Notes under the pieces: generated by a model | Databases searched by the model: none | What the model saw: the letters and a program-made list of their open reading frames with translations, nothing else | Told to the model about the DNA's origin: nothing | Translations under genes and position numbers: made by a program | NCBI GenBank assembly: GCA_964019335.1 | Contig: OZ025710.1 | Coordinates: forward strand, 124,001 to 188,000 | Source of the DNA: Diplonema japonicum | Taxonomy: Eukaryota; Euglenozoa; Diplonemea; Diplonemida; Diplonemidae | DNA: 64,000 nucleotides | Direction of reading: 5' to 3' | Shown: piece after piece, positions 10,622-21,011 of the stretch | Position numbering within the stretch: position 1 is the stretch's first letter | How the letters are laid out: every line of letters begins with the position of its first letter

Positions 10622-10969
10622 TTACTCCTGCTTGGTACGGAAGCTGGACCCGGCGGTAAGGCGGGCCTTTTTTATTTATTTTTTTTTTTAAACCCCATGT
10701 AAATGTAAATACCTTGCCACCAGCGGGCTGGGCGAGCACGTTGCTGCACGAGCCGCACACAACGACGGTGGAGGCGTGGCTGAAGACAACGGTCACCTGT
10801 TGGTTTTTTTTTTTTTTTTTTTTTTTCCCCTTCTCGCTACCTGCTTGCACGAGTTGCACCTCACGTCGAGGAAGCTGGACTTAGGTCCCTGAACAAGCCT
10901 CTTGCGCTTGTGGGCGTTCTTCTGGTCCTTCAGGGAAGGGTACAAGATGTCGGCATCGAGGAAACCCAT
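10622..10969 (-). CDS. RPS27: 40S ribosomal protein eS27, copy A (3 exons)
   Basis: Exons are 10969-10841, 10796-10713 and 10666-10622, giving 86 residues, the usual eS27 length. The zinc-ribbon cysteines are intact (CNSC in exon 1, CGSC in exon 2), and family blocks such as [14 protein letters not shown] and FLDVRC are present. eS27 sits on the small subunit and takes part in rRNA maturation. Intron 1 is GTAGCG to CAACAG with a long A-run; intron 2 is GTATTTACATTTACATGG to AAAAAG. Both introns break the zinc ribbon coding at phase 0. It is nearly identical to the copy at 11471-11819, with differences only in homopolymer lengths of the introns. Confidence 0.95.
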
Positions 10970-11470
10970 TTTTGTTCTAAAGTTTTCTTTTCTACTGGGG
11001 TTTTTGGCTTTATTTTTATTCTTTTTTTTTTTAAATCTTTTTTACGCGTTTCCCGCTTCAACGCATAACACAAATACGGAAGGTGGGGTGAAAGATCGAA
11101 AAAAAAAAAAAAAAAAAAAAAAGCACACTCCATTTAAAAAAAAAAAGTTCTTTTCTTTTTCCGAATCTAGTCACCCCCCCTCCCTCACACCCACGTAACT
11201 TATAATAAAAGCATTTTCGGTCGGGCCAAAAGGGAGAGAAAGAAAAAAAAAATATGATAAGCGATCACCCTACCCACGTAGGGAACGGAATTACACAGCC
11301 TTTCCTCGTGTTGATAATTTGGTTTTTTTTTCCTTTTTTTATTCCTTCTTTTTTTTTTTTGTTTCCAAAGAAAGGGTTAGACAAGGGATCGGACAAGAAA
11401 ATCAAAGGAGGAGGGGAATAAAAAAACCCCCCTCCCCTACCCTTTTTTTTTTCAAGACATTGCACTAAAC
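10970..11470. other. Spacer between the two RPS27 copies
   Basis: About 500 bp of A/T and G/A runs with a few mixed patches near 11040-11090 and 11180-11230. No ORF with protein-like composition is present. It does not resemble the spacer on the other side of either copy, so the duplicated unit does not extend into it. Confidence 0.7.
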
Positions 11471-11819
11471 TTACTCCTGCTTGGTACGGAAGCTGGACCC
11501 GGCGGTAAGGCGGGCCTTTTTTATTTATTTTTTTTTTAAACCCCATGTAAATGTAAATACCTTGCCACCAGCGGGCTGGGCGAGCACGTTGCTGCACGAG
11601 CCGCACACAACGACGGTGGAGGCGTGGCTGAAGACAACGGTCACCTGTTGGTTTTTTTTTTTTTTTTTTTTTTTTTTCCCTTCTCGCTACCTGCTTGCAC
11701 GAGTTGCACCTCACGTCGAGGAAGCTGGACTTAGGTCCCTGAACAAGCCTCTTGCGCTTGTGGGCGTTCTTCTGGTCCTTCAGGGAAGGGTACAAGATGT
11801 CGGCATCGAGGAAACCCAT
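11471..11819 (-). CDS. RPS27: 40S ribosomal protein eS27, copy B (3 exons)
   Basis: Exons are 11819-11691, 11644-11561 and 11515-11471, giving the same 86 residues as copy A with all four zinc cysteines. The match to copy A runs from the ATG to the base after the stop, including both introns, and stops abruptly on each side. Intron 1 is 46 nt here against 44 nt in copy A, and intron 2 is 45 against 46, all from homopolymer length. The tight border and identical introns point to a recent tandem duplication or ongoing gene conversion rather than a retrocopy. Confidence 0.95.
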
Positions 11820-11869
11820 TTTTTTTTTTTAAATTTTTATTATTGTGCTGTGAAAAATTTGCACGGGAA

Positions 11870-11900
<31 letters not shown>

Positions 11901-11917
11901 CAAGAAGAATCTGATTC

Positions 11918-13760
11918 CTAAAACTCTCTGTCCCATGTCCGTGTGTGCTCCTCCCCGTCATAACCACCGTCGGCCAGCAGGCCTGCCTCCTCATAACGGT
12001 CCAGTTGCTGCCCCTGTCGTTTTCTCCGCTGGCCGAAATCAACAAGTCGGTAGTCGGAGTCCGTTTTTCTCTTCAATAAAAGCAGTCTTGTGGTGAGTTT
12101 TTTTTCAAGAACAGCGATCTCCGGATCAGCTGGTTTCTCGGGGATGTATTTAATACTATTGAGCCTGTTGGTTTCCCGCCATCCGAGTTTGTTTATTAAG
12201 GCGTGCCATGAGGGGCCCCAATATTTGCTGTCGCCACCGAGTACTTCTGTCTTGATATGGTCGATCCGTGCTTTTTCACGGAGGGGTCCTGGGGGAAGCT
12301 CCCGCTTCTCTTGTTGTCTCATTCCTGTCATGTTGTGACGCTTTGACCTGGCAAGACGGGTGGTCACGAAGTTCAACCCTTCCGGGTTCTCCAAGCTCCG
12401 TTCACTCCCCTCAACATGGGTCTTCTGCATCCAGCAACCTTCAACCTCAAAATTATGCTCGGATGAACGCTTTCCTTCGAACACCTCTGATATGAAGTCG
12501 CGGAAACCCTTTGCGTGCGCGAAGTTATCGCACGTCAGCGCGATTCTCCCGTTTGGCGTCTGATTTTTTTTTCTTTTTTTTTTTTTCCCCCTTGTTCGTT
12601 CTCATACCAAATACATGTCGGCTTTCTTCAAAAACTTCATCAAGTACTCCTCCACACCCTCGTGGCACCTCTCCGAAACAGACTCTGTAACCGGCAAAGC
12701 GGTCCCCGGCACCGTGTGGAGAATAAGCTGGAAATCGTTTCCCTTACAGTCTTCCTTTTTTTTTTTTTTTTTTTTAATTTTTTTTTTTTTTTTTTGCGCA
12801 TACTACTGTTGGGAACAAATTGTCGATCTGTGAGTTGAGAACCATGAAGCCCTTTCTCCCCGACAGAAATCGTTTGTTCCACTTGGCGGACAGAAGGTTG
12901 TTTTTGAATGGGTCGGACAACGCCATTTGTTCCTCGCCGACACCATGCCTCCTGAGGAGGATGGAGGATAGACCGGCACCAGCACCAACATCTAAAACTC
13001 GTGAGATTTTCTTCAGCGCCCTCGGGTTCGCAGCCCGCAAACGATCATGGAGTAAAGAAACCACGCTGTGGTGCGGCATCACAACATTGTGAAGAGGCCG
13101 GTATATGTATGGCATTAACTTCCTCTTATTACGTCGGGAACCTCGCTCCCGGGGTGTAGGGTTCAGTGCAAGCACCTTCACGCCTTTAAGGTACCGGCGG
13201 TAGGAGTTACGCAGTTTTACAAGCTCGGAAATTGCTATTTGTGAGTACAGATCAGGAGGGTAGTTCATGTAGCACCACGATTCGAAATTTTTGATTTTAA
13301 AAGTTTTTTCTGCCCGCCTGACATATTTTCTCAAACCGTATTGAGCGATTTTTTCAAGACCCTCCATGTGTTCGGGGTCCGGGTACTTTACTAGAAAATT
13401 ATCTTCGATTTGTTTCAGCCTTGTGATGCCTTGCTTTTCTGACGACCCGGCACGTGCCATTTCTGATTTAACGTCGACAAGCATTTCTGCATAAGTGCCA
13501 AGGCAGTCCTCCAAGGCCTCGTCAACGATAACCGCCTCACCGGCTCGGAGGTATTTCTGGATCTCGTTTACTTCTGTGCCGTCGTCCCTCCGTCGTTCCA
13601 CCCAATACTCCTCCTCTGAAGCACCCTGTGCCCATTTCTTCCCTTCCTGAACCTGCCAGGGTTCGATCGGTTTAGGCAGCACTTCCAACGTGCCTGAAAG
13701 CCATCTTTTGACACCCGCCTGCGACACACGACGGGGAAGAGTATAAGATATTTTTTTCAT
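11918..13760 (-). CDS. Class I SAM-dependent methyltransferase, possibly mitochondrial Rsm22/METTL17-like (3 exons)
   Basis: Exons are 13760-12804, 12754-12608 and 12559-11918, totalling 581 residues. Intron 1 is GTATGC to an AG that directly follows a poly-A tract, chosen over the next AG because only it keeps frame; intron 2 is GTATGA to ATCAG. The SAM-binding motif I is VLDVGAGAGLSSILL at about residue 262. It is followed by an acidic motif-II-like ALSDPFKNN and later DFQLILHTVPGT, where beta-4 is expected. The basic N-terminus (RRVSQAGVKRWLS) could be a mitochondrial presequence. Placement of the Rossmann domain after a long helical N-terminal region resembles the Rsm22/METTL17 mitoribosome-assembly family, but I do not see its Fe-S cysteines, so subfamily is uncertain. 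The C-terminal 150 residues are highly charged. Confidence 0.68.
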
Positions 13761-13980
13761 ACCACCCTGTCTTTTTTATTTTTTTTTTTGTGTGTGGTGA
13801 GCAAAAAAAAAAAAAGAAAAGAAAAAGAAAAAGAAGAAAAAAAAATAAATAAAAGGAACACAATACAGTTACAATATAAGAAGAAAGAGAAAAAGAAGGG
13901 TTAAGGTACACCGAAGAGAGAAATAAAAAAGAAAAACTTTTAAAAAACAGAGAAAACTCTGTATTTTTTTTATTATTCTT

Positions 13981-16832
13981 CTACCAATACTCAAGAGATT
14001 TTATCGGGGGCGAAGTGACACCACTGGTTCTGGTCGGGTCGCCAGGGGACGGCTTGGGGCGTTTAGAGTCCCCGCTTTGAGAGCGGAAGTAGTCAGTGGG
14101 CACAGGTGGGTCCTGCGGGATTTATTTACGTTTTTTTTTTTTTTTTTTTCTTTTTTTTTTCTTCCAAACCTGAGGTCTAGCTGCGGGCGAGTGATTGAAC
14201 AACCTCCAGCTTTGCCTGGGGGACGGTGCTCTGGGTGATGACTCTCGCCCCCCTTCGGCACCTTCTGTTGGCGCCATGCCAAGGTGCCTCCTTTCGCATT
14301 CAAATAAATGAGTGGTCATAATATGGTTAGAAAGCTCTTTGGCTTGGCTAGGGCCCTGTATGTTCGCCATCATCAAGTGAAGTTTGTGTAGATCTCGAAG
14401 AAGTGCGCCCCTTCCCGCAAGGATCCAACCTACTGACTTTGCATTCTTTTTGGCGTACCGCCCGTCTTCACGATGGTCTTGAAGTTTTGCTTGGAGGTCC
14501 CTGTAACGACGCTCTGTCTCTACGAATTTATTGGTTAGTTCTGTTGCTTTTGTTTTGTGTGCTTCAGACTCTTCAATTCTTTGATTTTCCACGGTTTTGA
14601 GTCGTCCCAAGCATTGTTGCATTCTGTCTTCAGTCCTTGCTGTTCTCTCTGCCTCCTCCTTCAGCTTTTCTTCGTACTTCAATATCTTCTCGTTTTTCTC
14701 CTCTAGTTTCCCCTCGCAGTCGTTGCGGACCTTTCTTTCAAACTCTTTGCAGGCTTCCTCCATGCGTTGCACTGCGTCCTCGTTGGCCATGTTCCCGCGT
14801 TCCGCCTTCTCTTTGCAGGCAGCAGCCTCCTCTTGCAGTTTCATAGCGGTTTCTAGTTTTTCTTCGGCGCCTTCCAGCCTCGTGAGTGTTTCTTTTTTCT
14901 CTTCCAGTGCTGCGTTGAGCGATTCTTTCTCTGCTTGCAACGCGTTCACCATCTCCAGCCTCTCCAGGGCCTCCGCCAAGCACCGGTCTTTCTCTGCTTC
15001 CAGTGTCTGCTGTTCCTTCTGAGCCGCAACGATGGCATTGTCGTACAACGCCTCCATCTCGGTAGCTCTGTTGCCCATGTCTTCAAGGGAGGACACGGCT
15101 AAGAGGCGGGCCTTTTTATTTATTTTAATTTTTTGAAAAAAAAGGGGGAGGGGTAATATCACACCTCTTCTGCATCCTCAGCCCGGCGACGGATCTCTGA
15201 TTCGGACGCTTCGTGTTTAGCAGTGGTCAGCTCAGCCTTATTGTTGTTGTTGTTGTTTTTCTCCAAATAGTATACCTCAACCAATTGCCTGGACATTTTT
15301 GCAACCTCGTCTTCGAGGCTTTTGATGTCTTCTGAATTTTTCTCGCTCAGTTCCCGCAGCTGTGTTGCGATCCTTCTGTCTGTCTCTGCTGTCTCGACGG
15401 ACGCGTTGAGAAGCTGCTTCAGCTCGCGGACCTCGTCCTTGAGCTCGGAGTTCTGGTCCTTCTCAGCAGAGAGCTTTTTAGAGGCTTCCGCAAGCTGCGC
15501 GTCGCGTGTGGCCAGGAGGTCAGTGAGGCTGGCGATTTCTTTCTCGTTGTGCACTGTGTCCGCTCTGTGCCGTCGTGTTTCAGTTTCCGCGGCCAGAGCC
15601 CGGTCTTCTGACGCCCTCCATTTCTTTTCCAGCTCCTCCGCATGCTTGCGTTCCCCTTCCAACCTTTCCGTTAAGATTCTCAAGCTTTTTTTCGAATCTT
15701 CCTCCACTTCTTCCAGCTGCGATTTGTATCTGTTCCGCAGCCTGGTCATCTCCTCATCGTCGGCCTCCCGTGAGGTGTTTAAACCGTCTTTCAAGCTTTT
15801 AATCGTCATCAGCGCTGCTGTCTTCTCGGTAGTGCTCACCTCTAGTTCAGCTTGAAGCCCTGCGAGCTGGTCCTTCAAACCAGATATGGCAGCGGCTGCA
15901 GCTTGTAGTTGCTGTTCGAGGGTTGTTCTTTCCGCCTTGTTGTTTATGGTTGTTTTAATGTGTTCTTGTGCGGCTGTGTTCAGCTTCTCTGCTTTGCATT
16001 GAAGAAGGTGGTGGTCCTCCCGGGAGGCGGCCAGTTTCTCCCGAAGGCTTTCGTTCTCCGACTTGGTTTGAGACAGATCTGTTTCAACCTTGGAGCGTTG
16101 GTCTTCCGTCCGAAAGACCACCCCGATGGCGGAATCAAGCGCTGCCGACACAAAGCTGACCAAATCCTGATCAGGGAAACCGCCAGTTCTGAGAGCTTCC
16201 AGAGCGTCTTTCAGACGTTGCTTAGAGGCGGCTTCTTCTATGCTACGAGCTTGCTGGTCGGACAGGTAAGATCGCTTCGCTTCTTCAATTCGTATTAAAT
16301 CCCGCTGAACGTCCTCTGGGAGTGAGAGCCTCGCGCGGAGGATCTCCTCTTTGAGGTGTTTGTTTTCAACCATCAGCTTCGGGACGAGATTAACGGCGTT
16401 GCGCAGGCCGAGGATCTTGAAGTGCGACGTCAGGTTGTCCTTGCATAGGTTTTCCGCGTTTTCCGTTAAACGTTCGTTAGCTTCAGTGATTGCTTTTCTT
16501 ACCTTATGATCTGCTTCCTCGTCGCCCTTCTCCAGCGACATCATTCGTCTTGATGGGCTTGCGTCAGGAACGCGCTCGCCTTCGTGTAAGCCTTTTACCA
16601 CGTCTTTTAAGATTTCCGCTGTGTCCTTTACCCGGTCTTCTAGTACTATACCGCTGAAATTTCGTTGTGGGGAGCTGTGTTCGTTCGTGGGGCTTGAGGG
16701 GCTTAAGCTTCGTAAACCTACTGCTCCTGCTGTGCTCAGCATTATCGGTGGGGATATCGAAATCGTCCTCTCACGGCTGGTGAAGTCGCCCACACCACCG
16801 GGGCCTCCTGGTGATAGGGGGCTAGCGTCCAT
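13981..16832 (-). CDS. Long coiled-coil protein, 913 residues (3 exons)
   Basis: Exons are 16832-15165, 15111-14170 and 14112-13981, all phase 0. Intron 1 (GTGTGA to AAAAAG) and intron 2 (GTTTGG to CCGCAG) are homopolymer-rich. The first 130 residues are Ser/Pro-rich and low-complexity (LSPSSPTNEHSSPQ). Residues from about 140 to 760 are nearly continuous heptad-type coiled coil rich in Glu, Lys, Ala and Leu. A small mixed segment follows (VGWILAGRGALLRDLHKLHL) with a helical tail and a disordered Ser/Pro end. A run of about six Asn sits near the end of exon 1. The architecture suits a cytoskeletal or flagellar scaffold, but no family is recognised. ATG follows AAAAG directly. Confidence 0.78.
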
Positions 16833-16934
16833 CTTTTACGCCACTTTTCCTCGCTTTCCCTCCCCTTTTTGTGTGTGGGTTTGTTTACTGGCGGGTTGTT
16901 TTGAACATTAAAAAGAAAAACATAGAAGAAGAAG

Positions 16935-16967
<33 letters not shown>

Positions 16968-17240
16968 AAGGTATTGGAGAGGGGTCAATAGGCTTTTTTT
17001 TTTGTTTTTTGTTTTTTTTGTTGTTTGTTAATTTAAAAAAAGAAGACATAGATAATGAAAAAAAAAAAAAAAAAAGAGATTTGCGAGTGAATCCACCTCC
17101 CCCCTCCCCTCTTTAGTAAACACCCTCCCGTGAAGAAAACCAGGTGTAACCGGTCGTTTTTATACCGTTTTTTTCTTTTCTTTCTTCCACCTCTTTATTT
17201 ACCATAAAAAACAAACAAATTCCGGGAATGAAAGAAGAAG

Positions 17241-17272
<32 letters not shown>

Positions 17273-17494
17273 CCCCGTAAGGGGAAAATGAAAAAAAAGA
17301 AAATCCGGAAAAAACCCTGGGCGGAGTTCGGAACAGGAGATTCTTTTTTGTTTTGTTTTGTTTTCTTTTTTTTTTTTTGAAGGGGGCTCTGTTTCGACAG
17401 GGACTTCCACCCTTCACATATTTCGGGGGAGACGAGGGTCGGTTGGACATCCACTCCCCCCAATTTAAAAAAAATTTTTTTTTATTTTTTTTTC
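16833..17494. other. Homopolymer spacer with possible short 3' exon fragments
   Basis: Contains poly-A runs of 16-40 nt at 16935-16967 and about 17237-17271. Two short mixed patches, 17385-17462 and 17310-17345, have coding-like composition on the minus strand and could be extra 3' exons of the gene at 17495-18280, but I find no splice pair that keeps an extended frame convincingly. Confidence 0.45.
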
Positions 17495-18280
17495 TCAATA
17501 AAGTGTAGTGACCACCCCGGCAGGTGGCATGGTATCTGTGTTAACAAAGGAGGAGTTGTTGCTACCGCTCAGCTTCGAAACACAAGAGTGGCGCAGGACC
17601 TCAGACGATGGCAGAACACTGCGCCAGGTATGCTGATCCTGAAGTGCTGTGTGTATCCGCCTGCAACCTGAAGTGGGACGCCCTGGGAAAATAACGCTTT
17701 CCACTGTTACAGGGGGTTGTGAACGAATGCCTTTCGGATAAGTTCGTGAAGGACTTCCCGGATTGGGAATGGTAGGAGGCAAGAACGAGGTTATATCTAA
17801 CCTTTCTGGCCGGGTGTAGACAAGGTTGGAGGGCGTTTCAGCTATCCTCCACCCTGCACCTATTTCATGTTTCCTCGGTTGGGTAAGGAGATGAGGTGAA
17901 GAAGTTTTGACCGTTTTTTCAGTTTTTGCGTTCGTCCTTTCCTCACGTGGTTCCACAGGGGGGCGGGGTGCGGTCACAGACCACCGTGTTTTCGGATATG
18001 GAAGTTTTTTGTTGAATAATTTGAACCCGTGCCGTCCAGCATGATCTATGGCGTGCTCCCATTTTCCTGTCTGTGCCCAGCCTTCTCCCTTTCCTTTGCG
18101 GTATCTTACCATTTCCAAGGAAGCCGCTCTCCAGTTGACCTCGCTTCCTCGTTCTTTGAGGAGTTTTCCTTTAGTCTGATCCTTGAACTTGTTTCTAGAT
18201 CCGTTTAGGCCTGTCCAGTTGTCTCCCCATGTCACTCTTTTCTTCCCCGATTCAGCGAGGTCTACCCAACCCGCTTCCAT
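17495..18280 (-). CDS. Unknown basic protein, 261 residues
   Basis: Start taken at the ATG 18280-18278 (MEAGWVDLAESGKKRVTWGD); codons upstream read only Phe/Tyr from a T-run. The product is basic, Trp-rich near the N-terminus (GDNW, VNWRAASLEMVRY, KWEHAIDHAG) and becomes Pro/Ser/Thr-rich after residue 110. No signal peptide, membrane segment or known domain is seen. The repeated W-G/aromatic pattern is reminiscent of flagellar-associated proteins, but that is only an impression. The frame may continue through further exons at 17300-17460. Confidence 0.5.
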   Translation of the reverse strand: MEAGWVDLAESGKKRVTWGDNWTGLNGSRNKFKDQTKGKLLKERGSEVNWRAASLEMVRYRKGKGEGWAQTGKWEHAIDHAGRHGFKLFNKKLPYPKTRWSVTAPRPPVEPREERTNAKTEKTVKTSSPHLLTQPRKHEIGAGWRIAETPSNLVYTRPERLDITSFLPPTIPNPGSPSRTYPKGIRSQPPVTVESVIFPGRPTSGCRRIHTALQDQHTWRSVLPSSEVLRHSCVSKLSGSNNSSFVNTDTMPPAGVVTTLY

Positions 18281-18972
18281 TGCGCAATAAAATAAAAAAT
18301 ATTTAAAAAAAAAATCTACCACCCCCCTTGGTTTTTTGTTTTTGTTTTGGATGCGTTCGATAAAAGATAATAGTGAACAATTGAACTTTTTTATTTTAGT
18401 TTTTTTTTTTCGTACTGAAAAAAAACATAAGGGGGGGGGGGGGGGGGATCAAGAGAGGGAGAATGGGTGTCCTTTCTCTTTGTTTTTTGTTTGTATGTAC
18501 ATCAACAGAATAGGGGAGGGGGAGGGAAATAAAAAAAAAAATATATGAGTTAAAGGAGGCCGGTGTTGGCGGCGCCCTGCACAAGAACTGTCTACTTGAT
18601 TACAGGGGGTGCACCGCGGCCGAGTTGTAGCTTCTTCTGCGTTCCGCGTCGTGTCCTTAATGCGTGCGGTGTACAGCTCAACCCCAGCCGGGGCGTCCCG
18701 GGTACCAAGATTCTGCGCTCGTGCAGTTTGCTGCCTGTTCGTCACCCTGAGCATCTGCATTATGTTCTTCCACTCGGGCGCTACCGGTGATGACCGACGA
18801 GGAGGTCAACAGCGAACAACACATCTGATGTTTTTCTTATATTTTCATCGGAAACAGATCAAAGAAAGAAAAAAAAGGGTTTTTTTCTTTTTTTTCAAAT
18901 CCCTTTGCCCCACCCCGCGCCCCCCCGCAAAGACGTTTGCAGAAACAAGAAGAAGGAAAAAAGAAAAAAAAT
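18281..18972. other. Spacer with a GC-rich island of unknown nature (about 18555-18835)
   Basis: The flanks are A/T and G runs (poly-G of 17 at about 18431-18447). The island of about 280 bp is clearly GC-rich and of high complexity, unlike every other spacer. Neither strand gives a protein-like ORF: the longest frames are 75-176 codons on plus and about 100 on minus, with atypical composition and read-through into homopolymers. It could be a structured non-coding RNA gene or a small multi-exon gene. I could not match it to SRP RNA, RNase P/MRP RNA, spliceosomal RNAs or tRNA. Confidence 0.4.
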
Positions 18973-20463
18973 TCAAATTCCTTTTTCAGTCCAGGTCTTC
19001 CACTTCTTCCACAATGTGTCCATGTCAAGCTCTGCTGAGCTGCTCAACACAGAAGGAAGCGGTAAGGAATTCTCCTCAAGTTCTACGGGAACAGCATCTT
19101 GAGGTGTTTTGTAAGGAAAGGTGCGGGAGTACAGAATGAACAAAACACGCTCCTTCGACGCAAGCAGCGTCAATCTATTTTTTCGATCCTGTGTGGTATA
19201 GTCCGTGACGGGGGTGGAGAGGGGTGCGGTCACGCTTGACGTCCGGGAAATTTCCTTTCTCACGTCATTGAGACACTGCCTGAGGAAAACCTCCATTTCA
19301 GTCCGTTCCTGAAGAAGCTCTATGTGTGAAGACCGAACCTGCTTCAAGGTCCGCCTTTCCTGTTCTAACTGTCTCTTCACCTTGTTTATCATCTCCAAAT
19401 ATTTAACCGTGTATTCTGTTGCTTTGTGTGTTGTGCCACTTCCTGGTCTGTTGAGGCTTACCCGTGATCCTAAAGGAGGATATGTGTTCGCGGTTCCTTT
19501 GGGTGAAGCGGCTTCTACTTTTTTTGCGATTTGCACCGCCTCCTCTTCAAGAGCTTCGACGTGTTCTGCCAGGCGTTTGTTCTCCTTCTTCACAGAAGTG
19601 ATTTGTTTGATAACCGTGTTCCGCTCCTCTTCTTGTTGTTTGAATTTTTTTTTGAGCTCTTTGTTGGCTTCGCGGAGGTGCTGGTTGGACTCCACAACCC
19701 GTTCGAGCGTGGCGGTGGCCTCGTCCAGATCACCTTTTAAAAAATTGTTTTTCTCGATCCACTCCTGCGCGCCTGTGTAGTTCTGCTGCTGCTCCTCCTC
19801 CAGTTCTTTTTTCAATTCGTGCATTCTGACACGGTACTGGCGAACAATGTTCATCTTGTCGATCTCCGCTTGCTTCTCAATAGTGGTCTGCAAGTGTTCT
19901 ATCTTGTTCTGAATGGATTTGTTCACAGATTTTAGCTCCCCTGTTTCGGTGTGGCCGGTATCCCCTACAATGACTGTGCGGTCTAGTTCTGATTTCAACC
20001 TGCCGATTTGTTGTTCGACTCTGTCTTCAGTTCGCTTGCTGGACTGTTGCCGGAGTTCGATAAGATTCTTCAGGCGTTGGTTGTGCAGCTCAAGGGTACG
20101 CTTCTCTTTTTCTTGAGTTTCAAAAAGCAGTCCGATATCACGTTGTTTGGCGGACCCCTTTGGGTGCGACAGTTTTAAACGCTGCTCACCGCTTTGTACA
20201 GGATCCTTCCCTCGTCCCTTCTTCCCTTTGGTGTCTTTGTACTCATCGACCAACGACAGGGGTACAATTGCCTCTTCGTTCAGCAGGCACTGCCGTTCGT
20301 GCACCGCAGCCGCGAGGTCTTTTTGCAGCTTTACCTTCAAAGACTTCAGCTTCTCGATGCTTCCATATTGATCTAGCTTCACTTGGGGATGTTGAGGAGT
20401 TTGCAGTCTCTCCCTGTCGCCAACCGCTTTTTTCGCCCGCGGCGAACTCATTTGATAAGACAT
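18973..20463 (-). CDS. Coiled-coil protein, cilium/basal-body type candidate
   Basis: Single exon, 496 residues. It is almost wholly coiled coil from about residue 25 to 310, with a Gly/Pro break at about 325-345 (YPPLGSRVSLNRPGSG). A second conserved-looking helical block (TVKYLEMINKVKRQLEQERR, then ELLQERTEMEVFLRQCLNDV) and a short Ser/Pro tail follow. The final block, with TEMEVFLRQCLNDVRKEI, resembles the C-terminal block of ciliary coiled-coil proteins such as BBOF1 (DUF4515), but I cannot be certain. The ATG directly follows an AG (CTTAG then ATG), so the mature mRNA leader would be minimal if this is a trans-splice site. The tektin gene lies next upstream. Confidence 0.72.
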   Translation of the reverse strand: MSYQMSSPRAKKAVGDRERLQTPQHPQVKLDQYGSIEKLKSLKVKLQKDLAAAVHERQCLLNEEAIVPLSLVDEYKDTKGKKGRGKDPVQSGEQRLKLSHPKGSAKQRDIGLLFETQEKEKRTLELHNQRLKNLIELRQQSSKRTEDRVEQQIGRLKSELDRTVIVGDTGHTETGELKSVNKSIQNKIEHLQTTIEKQAEIDKMNIVRQYRVRMHELKKELEEEQQQNYTGAQEWIEKNNFLKGDLDEATATLERVVESNQHLREANKELKKKFKQQEEERNTVIKQITSVKKENKRLAEHVEALEEEAVQIAKKVEAASPKGTANTYPPLGSRVSLNRPGSGTTHKATEYTVKYLEMINKVKRQLEQERRTLKQVRSSHIELLQERTEMEVFLRQCLNDVRKEISRTSSVTAPLSTPVTDYTTQDRKNRLTLLASKERVLFILYSRTFPYKTPQDAVPVELEENSLPLPSVLSSSAELDMDTLWKKWKTWTEKGI

Positions 20464-20527
20464 CTAAGTCAGGACCATATTACAGCTTTCATCTCGATGG
20501 GGGGTGAAGTCGAGGGGAAGGGTGTGC

Positions 20528-20564
<37 letters not shown>

Positions 20565-20893
20565 TTGTATTTTGTCTTTCTGTTAGGGGAAAGAGAAGGG
20601 AAAAAAAAAAAAGAAAAAAAAAAAAAAAACCACTCTTCGGAAGAAGAATGGAACGCAGAAGAAAGCGGGGGAAAGAAAAGAAGGGAGAAAAGATAAAAAA
20701 TATGGGGGAGGGGGAGGCGATAATTCTGTTGGAAAAAAAAAAAGAGCAAGATTCATCAGGGATGCAATTTGGTTCCTCCCTAATAGAATTTTGAGAGCAA
20801 GAAGAAAAAAAAAAGGGCATAAAAAAAATCATGTTCAAGGACAAAAAAAAAAAAAAAAGATTACGCGAGAGAGGCGTTGACATGGAAGGGAAA

Positions 20894-20930
<37 letters not shown>

Positions 20931-21011
20931 GTTCTCTGTAAAAAGACAGCATTTTTTTCCCCGTGCTTTTCTTCTTCTTCTTCTTCTTTCTTTCTTTCTT
21001 GTGTCGCCTCC
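20464..21011. other. Homopolymer spacer
   Basis: Dominated by poly-T of 33 nt at about 20531-20563, poly-A stretches, poly-T of 29 at about 20900-20928 and TTC triplet runs near 20970-20999. Open frames on both strands are Lys- or Phe-runs. I see no gene. Confidence 0.7.

Noticed and set aside
17113..17463. Minus-strand ORF beginning MGGVDVQPTLVSPEIC
   Set aside because: It consists of two short mixed patches joined by Lys and Phe runs; kept only as possible extra exons of the upstream gene.
18609..19139. Plus-strand ORF of 176 codons over the GC-rich island
   Set aside because: Would be the only plus-strand gene; its second half overlaps the 3' end of a coiled-coil gene and crosses homopolymers.
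20464..20952. 162-codon minus-strand ORF with Lys and Phe runs
   Set aside because: Pure homopolymer and low-complexity read-through.
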